DNA of 64,000 nucleotides from Clostridiaceae bacterium 14S0207 (GCA_003288255.1 CP026600.1:2480001-2544000), one strand, 5' to 3'. Shown: positions 48,634-58,457, counted from the first letter of the stretch. Notes: generated from the sequence alone by a model not told the origin. Numbers and translations: made by a program.

Positions 48634-48771
48634 TTATTTATATTTAATTTCATCTACATATTCACCTTTCCCATATATCTTATGAATTACATAATATAAT
48701 GATCTAATATGAGTTACACGATTTGCTCCTACCATTATTACTTTTATATTAGTTAAATTCTTTTTAAAACG
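48634..48771 (-). pseudogene. Possible gene remnant
   Basis: A stop-to-stop stretch of about 45 codons reads NIKVIMVGANRVTHIRSLYY then VIHKIYGKGEYVDEIKYK. Its composition is protein-like, unlike the flanks. There is no ribosome site and it lies where a former seventh cassette or another gene may have decayed. The family is not recognised and it may be chance. Confidence 0.25.
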
Positions 48772-48993
48772 TATCTACTTAACAAAATTACTTTGAACAT
48801 TAATCATCTTTAAATTTCTAAAGCTAAATTGTAATTATATTAACTAATCTTTTTTACCATTTAAATTATTACATAAATTATATATCTATATTTAATAATA
48901 TAATGAAATACCTCTTTATAATTTAATTATTTGTACCTATATATTACACTTTTATGATTTAGTATAATTCATTTAATACCCTCATCTAATAAA

Positions 48994-49037
48994 TAAAAAA
49001 ACTGTTTAACAATTAAAATATTTCTATTGTTAAACAG
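48994..49037 (-). terminator. Terminator T6 after alternative exon 6
   Basis: CTGTTTAACAAT pairs with ATTGTTAAACAG, followed by TTTTTTTATT. It closes the whole S-layer unit. Confidence 0.9.
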
Positions 49038-49050
49038 CCTCAAAATATTA

Positions 49051-50085
49051 TTATTTAATACATCCTTTTTGATCAATGGATATCTTTATAGTTAGACAAT
49101 ACCAATCATAATTTATGAAAAGTTCACATTCTGTTTTACGAGAATTCTTGTTTTTATTAGGATCTACTATTACTTCTATTTTATTAGTTTTGTTATTGTA
49201 CTGCGCCTTTATAAAATCGTCCTTTTCTGCTTTCTTTAAATCAACAATAGGAATATCAACATCGGCATAATATTTTTTAATATATTTTTCTAATCCTTTA
49301 GGAGCATCAATATTAACAGTTTTTCCATTACTATCAACTTCTATTTTTACTGTATCCTTCTTAGATTGATTAAACATATTAAGAAATAAATCATCATCTG
49401 CATCATCATACGCAACATCAGTTAATCTTTCTACTGGAGTTACATCTGTAACATAATTTACTGCACAACTAAAAGACTTAAGTTTTTTTAAATTTTTAGC
49501 AAAACTTATATCTTCTATAAAGTTACTTTCTATACTTAAATATTCTAAATTAACCAAATTAGATAAGGGCTTAACATTTACAGTATGCTTACCACGATTA
49601 CAAAAGTGCATATCCATCCATTCTAAATTAGTTAAATTAGCAAGTGGTTGTGTATCTACAATATTCTCGTTATTATAAATATTTAAGTGTTTTAAGCTTT
49701 TTACTTTAGATAACGGAGTTAAATCTTCTACAATATTTCTATCTAGTTCCAAATACTCTAACTTCTTAAGATTGCTCAAAGGTGTTAAATCACTTATTCT
49801 ATTCTCACTTAGGTCTAAAGTTTCAAGATTTATAGCATATTGTAATCCTTCTAAACTTCTAACCCCTCTATCTAAATTTTCACTTAAAGATTCTATATAC
49901 ATTCTTCCAGGTTCATCAGGACGTAGATAACCTAATATCTTATCTACTCTTAACTCTTTTATAAACTCCATTTCATTCTTTGTAATATCATCATCAGGTT
50001 TTCTATCTTTCCCTAAAACAAAATTTATTGCCCTTTTTAATTTTTTATCTGGTACATTAATCACTGCATTATTTTCTTTGCTACT
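49051..50085 (-). CDS. Alternative 3' exon 6: leucine-rich-repeat domain
   Basis: 344 codons open from the predicted splice site at 50085 (first codons AGT AGC AAA GAA). There is no ribosome site and no true start; a GTG at 50064 is internal. Residues about 95-245 hold five to six internalin-like leucine-rich repeats (LETLDLSENRISDLTPLSNL, LEYLELDRNIVEDLTPLSKV). The remaining 90 residues form a C-terminal cap or Ig-like fold. Joined to the S-layer exon it would present a protein-binding arm on the cell surface. This is the most distal of six choices, about 11.5 kb from the donor. Confidence 0.85.
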   Translation of the reverse strand, partial: SSKENNAVINVPDKKLKRAINFVLGKDRKPDDDITKNEMEFIKELRVDKILGYLRPDEPGRMYIESLSENLDRGVRSLEGLQYAINLETLDLSENRISDLTPLSNLKKLEYLELDRNIVEDLTPLSKVKSLKHLNIYNNENIVDTQPLANLTNLEWMDMHFCNRGKHTVNVKPLSNLVNLEYLSIESNFIEDISFAKNLKKLKSFSCAVNYVTDVTPVERLTDVAYDDADDDLFLNMFNQSKKDTVKIEVDSNGKTVNIDAPKGLEKYIKKYYADVDIPIVDLKKAEKDDFIKAQYNNKTNKIEVIVDPNKNKNSRKTECELFINYDWYCLTIKISIDQKGCIK

Positions 50086-50148
50086 ATCCCTAACTATAAA
50101 ATTTCGTTAGGTCCACACCCTACGTGCCACTTTCATGGCATAAGGCGT
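50086..50148 (-). ncRNA. Intron acceptor A6: domains V and VI
   Basis: Domain V is the 34 bases 50115-50148 (ACGCC, loop GAAA, GGGTGT; bulge AC). Domain VI (50086-50114) has a 6-bp basal helix CCTAAC/GTTAGG, a GAA-versus-A internal loop, and ends GGGAT before the exon. It is the shortest of the six domain VI copies (29 bases). Confidence 0.88.
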
Positions 50149-50332
50149 TCACTCGTTAATTGGAAGTTTAAAGTTATTATATTTGCCTAAATTTTATCAT
50201 TTTTCAACTTATCCTACACTGTTTATTTATATTTTCAATAGAATTAAATCCTTTTATATTATTTTTCTATATTAAATTATTTATATCCTATATACTTTTA
50301 ATTTTAACTTATAAAAATATTTAATTTTATAA

Positions 50333-50364
50333 AATAAAAAAGCTAAGCATTATACTTAGCTTAA
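50333..50364 (-). terminator. Terminator T5 after alternative exon 5
   Basis: AAGCTAAG pairs with CTTAGCTT, followed by TTTTTTATTTT on the minus strand, 22 bp after the exon stop codon. Confidence 0.9.
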
Positions 50365-50386
50365 AATTTATAGTTTATTACCTATA

Positions 50387-53300
50387 TTATAGGTCTTCTT
50401 TTATAATTTCTAAATCATTTAAAAGACTTTTAATTTTATCTAATTGTCCATTATTTTTTAATTCATTTGCCATATCTTCTGCATCCTTTAGCATTTCTTC
50501 TACTTTTTTTATATCATTTTCATTATCTAATCCATACATACTCATTTTTTTAAGTTTATCCACTAGTGTTTTAAAAGCTTCTACACTTGCTTTAGGTTTA
50601 CATGCCTTCTTTATCTCTTCATAACATCTATATTTATTCATTAAGTATTTTTTATCATTGTCTACGGAAATTGCTCCTAAAGCTCTGTCTATCTCTTTAA
50701 GTAAATTATTTACTAATTTTATAAAGGTATCATCTATTTTTCCAGGACAGTCCTCGTCATATCTATCCTCTAAATCCATTAAAAGCACTTCTGTGCAAGC
50801 TTTATTTATTTCATTTTCGATAACTTCTTTTTTTACTAGCTTATTCTTTACTTTATACAATTCATTAGTAACATATTGTTTATTAACATCTTCTAAGGTT
50901 TTATATACGTCTAATTTAAGTGCTAATAAATTTACATCTGAATTTAACAATTCTTTAATTTCCTCTTTATTCTTTACATTATAATATTTAAGAACTTGCG
51001 TATCTATAGCCAAAGCTTTTATATTTTTTAAAGAATCATTTATTATTATTTGTATATCTTCCTTTGATTTTAGTTTTTTATTTACTGTATAAATATTTTT
51101 AGCAATTATTATTTTATTATCATCATCTAAATTATTATATTCTGTTAAGTCTATGCCTAATATATTAGTTTTATTATCTAATAATTCTTTTACTTTATTA
51201 TAATTTTCTGCATTAACATATTTTGAAATCTCCAAATCATTTTGTTTTATCTTTTTTAAAGTATCTTCTATAGACTTCTTATTTTTAACATACTCTAAAT
51301 TCTTAGAACATCTTTCCTTAACCTCTGTATCTAAACTTTTTAAGGCTTCTTCTACCTCTTTTAATAAATTTTGGGCAACCTTTATATTGTCTCTATTTAA
51401 TACCCATGTATTATACATATAATCATTGAATAACTTCATTTTCTTTTTTGCATTAATAAATTTTAATTCTTTTTTTATACACTTATCCAAAGTGTCCTGT
51501 ATAACTTTCTTACATATAAATTTATTTTTATTATTAAATAACTCTGTTAATACTTTATCTTTACTATATGTTTCTAACTCCTTATATTCTAAAACATTGA
51601 TACCTAATATATTGGGTTCATTATTTAATACATTTCTAAGTGCTGAAATATCCTTAGCATTTTTGTATTGGTCTAATTTTACTTTGTCCATAGATTCATT
51701 TAAAAGATTTTGTAATTCTTTTTTAGAAATTATAGTTTTTTTATTATTAAAAAGTTCCTCGCATACTAAAAATTTAAGCTCCTCATTTAAAATTTTATAT
51801 TCATTTAGAATAAGTTCTAAATTACTTGATTCATTACTTAATAACTCCTTAACTTTCAGAGAATTTTTTGCATCTTTATATTTTTGTAACTCTTCCTTTT
51901 CTAATGAATTTATAGAAATGGTTTTAAATTCTATTGGTTCAATTAAATTTTTGTTAAACTTATTATCTTTTAAAATAGCCTTTACTAAATATTGTTTTTT
52001 CTCATCAATACCTTCTGTTAGATCTAAAGAAATTCCTATTTCTTTATTCTCTGTAAATTTTATGTTTTCATTTTTTCTTTCTGATTTAATAAGTTTATTA
52101 TTTCTATCATAAACCTCTACAATTAAACTAACATCTTTAGTAATAGCTCCCTCATTAAGAACATTAAACTTTAATTCTGAAGTTTCCCCTAGAATTAATG
52201 TATTCTTTCCTGTAACATTAGCTATCTTTAAACTATTTGAATCACTAGAAATAATATTAATATTTCCCTTACTTAAATCTTCTTTATTTGCAGAATTACC
52301 ATAAATATCAACATTACTTACATTATATATAATCTGTGATTCTCCATCTTTATTTTCAAGAATTATATATTTAGGTTGCCATTTTCCTATAGTAAATTCA
52401 TCTTTTGCAGTTATTTCTCCTACATATTTCCCATTATCTAATTTTAAGTTTATATGTTTTTCAATTTTCCTACCTTTATTATACCCTTCATATCCTAAAA
52501 CAAGTTCATCCTTTAAATTAGTTTTATTAACTTCTACACTTATTATAGCTTTTTCCCCTTGTTTAATTATGTTTTTATCTAAAGAAATACTTTTTAGATA
52601 CTTTGAAGTAATCTCTTCTTTTAAAGGTCCATTTTTTATCTTCTCTTCAGACCCTTTACATCTTAATATGTGTATCTTGCCAACACTTCTATCCTTACTT
52701 TCTCCTGTTACATATATCTTTAATCCATAGTTAGGCAATATTCTGCCTGCACTTTCTATTCCTTCATTAGAATAATCTTTACTATCATCAAATATAGGAT
52801 GCATAAAAGTTTTATCATCTGTAAGAATTAGTCCTGGTTGATTTTTTATATTATCTACATAAATAACTTTGTTCTTTTTTATACCAAAGGCTGCATCATG
52901 TATGTTATAATCTGAAGATGCCTTATGCTTTAATTCTCCACTTACAGGGTCTTGCCAATGAAGTATATGTTGATCTGCATCCACAACTCCTATAAATCCA
53001 TACCCTGGATGAGACTTCACATCATTATCTTTTTTCCCTGTTAATACACCATTTTTATCTTTCTCTAGATAATTTTCATCTACATACCAAATAACAAGCC
53101 CAGAGTTATAGCATAACTTTCCTCCCTCTCCAAAAGGAAGTGCCTTATCCGTTCCTTCATTATTACGCCATTCCAAAAGATAATATCTATCTTTTTCATC
53201 TCTATTATTAAAATTTTGCTTTGGTAAATTAATTCTAATTACTTCTTCATTTTTTCCTTTTTTACTTGCCTCATCTAATAATATATCTAACCCCTTATTA

Positions 53301-54211
53301 TCAATATCCTCTAAATTGATCTCTTTCTTATTTAACCAACTTCCACCTATAGTATCTTGCAAGTACTGTTTACACCAAGGGCTAAAACCAGTTGGATCAG
53401 TACCAGCACTTACCCCTCCCCAACTTCCACTAGCCATAATTGACCAATATCCTATTGGTGTATTAACATTACTATCCACAATATTATACTCATCTGGAAG
53501 TCCTAATATATGTCCATATTCATGAGCTAAAATTCCTACTGCTGTATCTTGTGAAACTATCATATAATCACGTATTCCTATGTTATTTCCATGAACATCT
53601 TTTTTACTATGTCCAATCATGCCACTTATTTTATCTCTATGGGACCATATAGCATTTTCACCTAAAGTTCCTCCACCTACTTCTTCACCTTTTCCAGCAT
53701 GCACTAAAATTAAATTATCAATTATTCCATCTGGTTCATGTAGATTTCCATCTTCATCCCTATCAAATGGATCTTCTACATCATACTCACTTAGGTCAAT
53801 GCTATTATCCTTACAAGCTTGTTCAAAAGCTTCTTTAACTAGCTGTTCTACATTACTATCATGATTCTCTCTATATGGTTTACCATAATGCTCAGCATTA
53901 TTTTTTGCCGTATACCATCCAGCTACCCCACCTTCTAAAGTAAAACTTCCTCCTGATTGCTCCTCATAATATTGTTTTAAAGTATATAACTCTTCTCCTT
54001 TAGGCCCTTTATAAGTTTTATTTCCAAAAATCATATCCTCATAATGTTTTTTAGACCAATCTTTAAAATTTCTAGGAGTTTCTTCTTTTTTTATATCATT
54101 AAATTTATAATCTTTAAAATCAACTAATAAAACTAATGGTTTAGCAACTGTTTTTTTACCATTACATTTCTCTCTTAAATCTATAGAATTTATTTTTGTT
54201 TTTTTATTGCT
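50387..54211 (-). CDS. Alternative 3' exon 5: M6 metalloprotease with helical repeats
   Basis: 1274 codons from the splice site at 54211 (AGC AAT AAA). The first 59 codons precede the internal ATG that a gene finder would choose, and they encode the genuine M6 N-terminus (KPLVLLVDFKDYKFNDI). Zinc motif HEYGHILGLPDE has its first His at exon residue 230. After the protease (to about 490) come Ig-like domains. Four related helical repeats of about 70-75 residues follow (YKDAKNSLKVKELL, YKNAKDISALRNVL, YVNAENYNKVKELL, YYNVKNKEEIKELL). There is no signal peptide: export would rely on the S-layer exon. Confidence 0.88.
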   Translation of the reverse strand, partial: SNKKTKINSIDLREKCNGKKTVAKPLVLLVDFKDYKFNDIKKEETPRNFKDWSKKHYEDMIFGNKTYKGPKGEELYTLKQYYEEQSGGSFTLEGGVAGWYTAKNNAEHYGKPYRENHDSNVEQLVKEAFEQACKDNSIDLSEYDVEDPFDRDEDGNLHEPDGIIDNLILVHAGKGEEVGGGTLGENAIWSHRDKISGMIGHSKKDVHGNNIGIRDYMIVSQDTAVGILAHEYGHILGLPDEYNIVDSNVNTPIGYWSIMASGSWGGVSAGTDPTGFSPWCKQYLQDTIGGSWLNKKEINLEDIDNKGLDILLDEASKKGKNEEVIRINLPKQNFNNRDEKDRYYLLEWRNNEGTDKALPFGEGGKLCYNSGLVIWYVDENYLEKDKNGVLTGKKDNDVKSHPGYGFIGVVDADQHILHWQDPVSGELKHKASSDYNIHDAAFGIKKNKVIYVDNIKNQPGLILTDDKTFMHPIFDDSKDYSNEGIESAGRILPNYGLKIYVTGESKDRSVGKIHILRCKGSEEKIKNGPLKEEITSKYLKSISLDKNIIKQGEKAIISVEVNKTNLKDELVLGYEGYNKGRKIEKHINLKLDNGKYVGEITAKDEFTIGKWQPKYIILENKDGESQIIYNVSNVDIYGNSANKEDLSKGNINIISSDSNSLKIANVTGKNTLILGETSELKFNVLNEGAITKDVSLIVEVYDRNNKLIKSERKNENIKFTENKEIGISLDLTEGIDEKKQYLVKAILKDNKFNKNLIEPIEFKTISINSLEKEELQKYKDAKNSLKVKELLSNESSNLELILNEYKILNEELKFLVCEELFNNKKTIISKKELQNLLNESMDKVKLDQYKNAKDISALRNVLNNEPNILGINVLEYKELETYSKDKVLTELFNNKNKFICKKVIQDTLDKCIKKELKFINAKKKMKLFNDYMYNTWVLNRDNIKVAQNLLKEVEEALKSLDTEVKERCSKNLEYVKNKKSIEDTLKKIKQNDLEISKYVNAENYNKVKELLDNKTNILGIDLTEYNNLDDDNKIIIAKNIYTVNKKLKSKEDIQIIINDSLKNIKALAIDTQVLKYYNVKNKEEIKELLNSDVNLLALKLDVYKTLEDVNKQYVTNELYKVKNKLVKKEVIENEINKACTEVLLMDLEDRYDEDCPGKIDDTFIKLVNNLLKEIDRALGAISVDNDKKYLMNKYRCYEEIKKACKPKASVEAFKTLVDKLKKMSMYGLDNENDIKKVEEMLKDAEDMANELKNNGQLDKIKSLLNDLEIIKEDL

Positions 54212-54324
54212 ATCTCTAACTATACAAACCTATAAGTTATTCTTAATAAATATATCTTTTACTTTTTATAGTTTGTATTTAATTAGATCCACACCCTACG
54301 TGCCACTTTCATGGCATAGGGCGT
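54212..54324 (-). ncRNA. Intron acceptor A5: domains V and VI
   Basis: Domain V at 54291-54324 differs from A6 by C for U at position 6, turning a U-G pair into C-G. Domain VI (54212-54290) is the longest, 79 bases, with basal helix TCTAAT/GTTAGA, internal loop TAA versus A, and distal helix ATACAAAC/GTTTGTAT. It ends in GAGAT directly before AGC AAT. Confidence 0.9.
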
Positions 54325-54466
54325 TCACTCGATAATTGGAAGTCAAAAGTTATTATATTTTCTCATATTATAGCATCATTCGACATATTTTCTTTTTCAT
54401 ATTGATATATTCTATAGGATTAAGTTAACCTATAGAATTTAAAGATATTTATGAAAGTTTAAATAA

Positions 54467-54500
54467 AAAATAAAGATAGCCTAACGACTATCTTTATTTT
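54467..54500 (-). terminator. Terminator T4 after alternative exon 4
   Basis: AAAATAAAGATAG pairs with CTATCTTTATTTT, followed by more T on the minus strand, 10 bp after the exon stop codon. Confidence 0.9.
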
Positions 54501-54509
54501 CTACATATT

Positions 54510-56531
54510 CTAATTTTGGCTATAAATATAAATTACTACCTTATTTTCGTCTTTTATAGAACCTGGATCTTTCTTTATTTCCTTAAGTGTATATCCTTTA
54601 ATTTCTTTTTGATTAAATTTAAATTCTTTCTTAAAAAACCAGTCATATGCCTTAACTGTTTCTTGTTTTTCTAATTGATCTCCCTTTTCATCCAAATATT
54701 TAATAGTTACATTTTCAACCTTCATTTCTCTATTGGCAACTTTGTAACTTGGAACTTTTACCCTTGCAAATGTTTTTTTATCAAAGTTTATCCCATCTGG
54801 TGCTACTTCAATTTTAAATTCAGGATCTCCCTTAATATTATTAGGGCATATTACTTCTAACATTTGATGCGTTCCGCCTAACATTACTCCTGTTTTATCA
54901 AATCCAACCATTATGAATACATCCGTACTATCATAACTTGGTTCATTTACAACAGGCCAAATTACTCCATTTTTATCTACAACTCTTACTTTAGTTTTAT
55001 TTTTATCTAAATTAGTTCCATATACCTCTAATCTAGTTTTTTTACTTTCTTGATTTAATGGAGTTGTAGCTATCGTATTATCTCCTAATTGATCAGTATT
55101 AGTACCATAAGATGCTATAGTAATATGGGAAATTGTAATATCGTTTTTATTCTTATTTTTGGGAAGAACCGAAATAGCTATTCTATTAAATCTTTCATCT
55201 TCAAAGTTCTTATTTTCTTCCACTCTAGTGACTCCTCCGTTTGTAGAAATTGAAACCATATATGTTTGTGTCTTTTCCGTATTATTTTCAGGTACTTTAA
55301 ATTTTAAAAGTTGTTTATCTCCATATCCTTCTACATCTACCTTGATATCTTCTCTAGCTGTAGTACTAGTAACATCAAAAATTTGAACTACTGTTCCCTC
55401 TGTCATATGTCCATCTTTTTTAAACTGTTTTAAATTTTCCCCAATAATTTCAATTTCCACATTTCCTCCATCGCTATTGAAAACCTTGGAATTTATTTTA
55501 TTCATACCCTTATATTCAGTTTGATTAATCTCATTAACTGTCTTTATTCTCTCTAATATTTCTTCATTGAATTTTTCATTAGGATCCTTAACTGCTCCTG
55601 CTTCAATTTTTATTACATTGTTAAGCTCTGTTTTAGCTAAAGCTTTATTTAAAGTTATTATAATTTCATTATTTTTGATTTCTATATTATCCTTTGGATC
55701 TAATAATTCAAAATTAGCATGAACATTATTATAATTATTATAAGTTCTGGCTAACTTTATATTTCTTCTTAAAGTTTGTATATCACTTTTAATATTCTCA
55801 TTAAACTTTATGGTTATGATTTTTCCATTATTATCTTTACTTATTTGTGTACATTTAAGTGTTTGGCTTATATTCTCAGTAATTTTTGTTTTTTGAACTA
55901 TAACATTACTACTATTTAAAAATTTATTTTCACTTTTACTCCAAACTTCCACTCTATATACTTTATCTATATGTGTATTATTTTTAGGAAATTGAAAGAA
56001 AGTTTTTTGTTCATTTGAATCTCCCTCAAAACTATTTTCCTGATTAATTAAGTGTGTATTAGAAGAACTTTCAATAACCTTTAATTGTAAGTTATTTGAT
56101 TTTAAATTATTTCCTTTAAGAATAATAGGATTTAGTCCTCCTTTTTCTTTCATATGTGATACTCTAGGGATTACTTCATTTACTATCATATTATTTTTTT
56201 GTATACTTGCATTTAAATAAACAGTACTCATAGAACTTGCCATATTTGATTTACCATCTTTATATTTAACATTTAATCTATATAACTTATTTTTATTTTC
56301 CTTATTATTGAATTTAAAGGTTATGATTTGTTTTTCCTCTGAATCCCTAATAGAATATTCCACTTCTGAATTATCTACTATACCTGTATCATCTAAACAA
56401 TAAACATGTAAATTTTCTCTTTTTAAATTTTTTCCCTTAATTACAATGTCTAATTCATCTCCACTTTTCACACATTTGTTTTTAAATTGACTTATTTCTA
56501 TTCTTTTATTGTCTTTATTATTTAAACTGCT
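54510..56531 (-). CDS. Alternative 3' exon 4: Ig-like / MucBP-like surface domains
   Basis: 673 codons from the splice site at 56531 (AGC AGT TTA). The frame runs back into domain VI without a stop, so an apparent GTG start inside the intron should be ignored. At least three related beta-sandwich repeats share a (V/I)xxxGxNLK core (DIVIKGKNLKRENL, PIILKGNNLKSNNL, IEIIGENLKQFKKDG). An SbsA/Big_5-like domain lies between them (ITIKFNENIKSD). The last 65 residues (VTIKYLDEKGDQLEKQ, GYTLKEIKKDPGSI, VVIYIYSQN) look like a MucBP fold. Adhesion is the likely purpose. Confidence 0.85.
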   Translation of the reverse strand, partial: SSLNNKDNKRIEISQFKNKCVKSGDELDIVIKGKNLKRENLHVYCLDDTGIVDNSEVEYSIRDSEEKQIITFKFNNKENKNKLYRLNVKYKDGKSNMASSMSTVYLNASIQKNNMIVNEVIPRVSHMKEKGGLNPIILKGNNLKSNNLQLKVIESSSNTHLINQENSFEGDSNEQKTFFQFPKNNTHIDKVYRVEVWSKSENKFLNSSNVIVQKTKITENISQTLKCTQISKDNNGKIITIKFNENIKSDIQTLRRNIKLARTYNNYNNVHANFELLDPKDNIEIKNNEIIITLNKALAKTELNNVIKIEAGAVKDPNEKFNEEILERIKTVNEINQTEYKGMNKINSKVFNSDGGNVEIEIIGENLKQFKKDGHMTEGTVVQIFDVTSTTAREDIKVDVEGYGDKQLLKFKVPENNTEKTQTYMVSISTNGGVTRVEENKNFEDERFNRIAISVLPKNKNKNDITISHITIASYGTNTDQLGDNTIATTPLNQESKKTRLEVYGTNLDKNKTKVRVVDKNGVIWPVVNEPSYDSTDVFIMVGFDKTGVMLGGTHQMLEVICPNNIKGDPEFKIEVAPDGINFDKKTFARVKVPSYKVANREMKVENVTIKYLDEKGDQLEKQETVKAYDWFFKKEFKFNQKEIKGYTLKEIKKDPGSIKDENKVVIYIYSQN

Positions 56532-56605
56532 ATCCCTAACTATACAAAATATTATGTATTTAATTAGGTCCACACCCTACGTGCCACTTTCATGGCATAA
56601 GGCGT
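56532..56605 (-). ncRNA. Intron acceptor A4: domains V and VI
   Basis: Domain V at 56572-56605, identical to A3 and A6. Domain VI (56532-56571) has basal helix CCTAAT/GTTAGG, TAA-versus-A internal loop and ATACA/TGTAT distal helix, ending GGGAT before AGC AGT. Confidence 0.9.
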
Positions 56606-56808
56606 TCACTCGGTAATAACTAAATGTTTATTAAAAAACTATATGTTTCTGAAAGTTTATATATTAGAAAGTTATATATTTAATTACATAGTATCACAAG
56701 TTTTAACTTAATATTTACATTATTAACATAATCTATTATATTAATGCTTTTTATTACATTTATAAATAGTAACAAATTTTATATTATAACTTCTAATATA
56801 TTATCCAT

Positions 56809-56847
56809 AAAAAAATGACTTCTAAAAAAACTTTAGAAATCATCTTT
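56809..56847 (-). terminator. Second terminator behind alternative exon 3
   Basis: GATTTCTAAAG pairs with TTTAGAAGTC, followed by a T7 run on the minus strand. Confidence 0.75.
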
Positions 56848-56971
56848 AAAAAATTAAATTTTTTAGTTAGTTATATTACTTCTAATTTAAACTCTTCATT
56901 TAAATAATATTTATTTTCTATGTTACAAAATAAATTTTTTTGTAGTTTATTAAAATAAATATCTTTACACT

Positions 56972-57007
56972 TATAAAAATTTGGAGAGATAATTTATATC
57001 TCTCCAA
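56972..57007 (-). terminator. Terminator T3 after alternative exon 3
   Basis: TTGGAGAGATA and its perfect complement form an 11-bp stem 14 bp after the stop codon, followed by ATTTTTATAAG on the minus strand. Confidence 0.8.
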
Positions 57008-57021
57008 TGTATATTAAGTAA

Positions 57022-58017
57022 TTATTTTATTACTGCTTTTAACTTAATAGGATCTCCTATTTTCTCAGTTACAGTAATTTTAGAACTTTCTTTATCATTT
57101 TTAAATGTAAAATTATTTTTTAATTGAACATTTTCTTTAATAGCATTATATATTTTTTCTGATATAACTTTTGTATCATCTGTTCCCTCTAAATCAATAT
57201 TTATATCTTGATTTAGAGAAGAACCTTCTGCTGTTATGTTAACAGTAATTTTTCCTGTTTTAGTAGCTTTATTAGTTACTGTTATTTCAAACTCACCTTT
57301 AACTTCTGGTATAGCTTCTATTCCCTTAGTTTCTTTCAAGACACCAGATTCATCTTTGTGTATTGTAAATTTTATTTCTTCTGAATCTGTACATAAGTTT
57401 TCTACATGGGCTTTAGGTTTTAATGATGTAAAAAGTATTCCTGCTTTTTGATCTGTTACTGCAACACGTCCAGTTTCTACTTTCCAATCTGCATCTCCTT
57501 TAAAAGCTTCTATTATCTTTTGTTTTACATTGCTAGCTTTATCACCTTTAGCAAGTTGAACGTTTTTACCAGCCACTGTAACTTGTTGTTCTTTTGTAAG
57601 TCCATTAGTAGTTAAAGTAATATCCATATCTGTTTCTTGCATAACAGCACTGAAACCTTTTACTCCTTCTTTTTTAGTTTCACATGTCAATGTTACTCCT
57701 AAATCTTTAAGAACTTCTGGAACTACAACTTCTCCTACTTTAGTACCATCTTGCTGCTCTCCTCTAAAAGTTGCGGTTGCATTTGCTAAATTCTGAACTG
57801 CTTCATCTATATTTTCTTTAGTTGCATCAGCTTTATCTACTACACCTTGTGCTATAGCTATAGCCTCAACATACTTAGTTTTATTCTCTTGTGTAATCCA
57901 TTTAGTACCCACTGCTACATTTGCTTTATCAGTATTAACAACTATTGCATTTACTGCATCATTAGCAGCTTTTATTGCATCTTTTAATGTTTTTTTATTA
58001 TCATCTACTGCTTCGCC
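57022..58017 (-). CDS. Alternative 3' exon 3: FIVAR-like plus Ig-like domains
   Basis: 331 codons from the splice site at 58017 (GGC GAA GCA GTA). Residues about 5-95 form one FIVAR-type helical repeat (LKDAIKAANDAVNA, TKWITQENKTKYVEAIAIA, EAVQNLANATATF). A TKVGEVVVPEVL linker follows that resembles one in exon 1. Two beta-rich domains make up the rest (KTGKITVNITAEGSSLNQDI, KITVTEKIGD). The GTG at 57912 is internal. FIVAR repeats occur in cell-wall and sugar-binding surface proteins. Confidence 0.85.
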   Translation of the reverse strand, partial: GEAVDDNKKTLKDAIKAANDAVNAIVVNTDKANVAVGTKWITQENKTKYVEAIAIAQGVVDKADATKENIDEAVQNLANATATFRGEQQDGTKVGEVVVPEVLKDLGVTLTCETKKEGVKGFSAVMQETDMDITLTTNGLTKEQQVTVAGKNVQLAKGDKASNVKQKIIEAFKGDADWKVETGRVAVTDQKAGILFTSLKPKAHVENLCTDSEEIKFTIHKDESGVLKETKGIEAIPEVKGEFEITVTNKATKTGKITVNITAEGSSLNQDINIDLEGTDDTKVISEKIYNAIKENVQLKNNFTFKNDKESSKITVTEKIGDPIKLKAVIK

Positions 58018-58112
58018 ATCTCTAAACTATATAACTAATAATATTGGAAGGTTATATTAGCTATATTTCGTTAGATCCACACCCTACGTGCCACTTTCAT
58101 GGCATAAGGCGT
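58018..58112 (-). ncRNA. Intron acceptor A3: domains V and VI
   Basis: Domain V at 58079-58112. Domain VI (58018-58078) has basal helix TCTAAC/GTTTAGA, GAA-versus-A loop and a perfect 12-bp distal helix (ATATAGCTAATA with TATTAGTTATAT, one G-U). It ends GAGAT before GGC GAA. The candidate branch adenosine is one base further from the exon than in the other copies. Confidence 0.9.
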
Positions 58113-58457
58113 TCACTCGATAATTAAAGTCAAATTGAAAGTTATATTTTTTATTTTACTTTATTCAAAATAAAAATACAATATTTTTTTGTATAATATT
58201 TAATTTTAAAATTAAATATTATTCAGTTTATGTTATTTATTTTATAAATTTGACATTTTAATTACATTTTCTACTTTATTTGACACTTTTGTATCTTTTA
58301 AATTACTTATTCGAAAAATAGGCTACCCTATAAATAAAATCCTTAATTTATTTATAAAGTTATTAATCCTAAATAAAAAATTAATTATATGTAAAATAAC
58401 ATAAAGTAAAAAATAGGAGAATAACTTTTAAGTTATTCCCCCTATTTTTCACCTATA
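58113..58457. other. Spacer of cassette 3
   Basis: Holds the A3 docking flank (58118-58146), A/T-rich DNA and the exon-2 terminator (58407-58447). No gene seen. Confidence 0.5.
58407..58447 (-). terminator. Terminator T2 after alternative exon 2
   Basis: ATAGGGGGAATAACTT pairs with AAGTTATTCTCCTAT, followed by TTTTTTAC on the minus strand, 10 bp after the stop codon. Confidence 0.92.

Larger units (their letters stand above)
48429..49050. other. Gap behind the last S-layer cassette
   Basis: 620 bp without an intact gene. It holds the exon-6 terminator (48994-49037), a second hairpin AAAACTGT/ACAGTTTT at 48508-48541 and a short coding remnant at 48634-48771. The rest is A/T-rich. The promoter for the 338-residue protein gene must lie near 48440-48480. 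Confidence 0.5.
56606..57021. other. Spacer of cassette 4
   Basis: Contains the A4 docking flank (56610-56676), the second exon-3 hairpin (56809-56847) and A/T-rich filler. No gene seen. Confidence 0.5.

Noticed and set aside
51426-52112. 228-codon plus-strand frame.
   Set aside because: Antisense to alternative exon 5, with Phe/Leu/Ser-rich composition typical of a mirror frame of an A/T-rich coding strand. The same holds for the plus-strand frame at 31844-32383 opposite sbcC.
50387-54034. Internal ATG or GTG starts for the downstream frames (54034, 50064, 57912, 59675, 60872, 56573).
   Set aside because: None has a ribosome site, several lie inside domain VI, and the conserved protein sequence (M6 N-terminus for example) extends upstream to the splice site.
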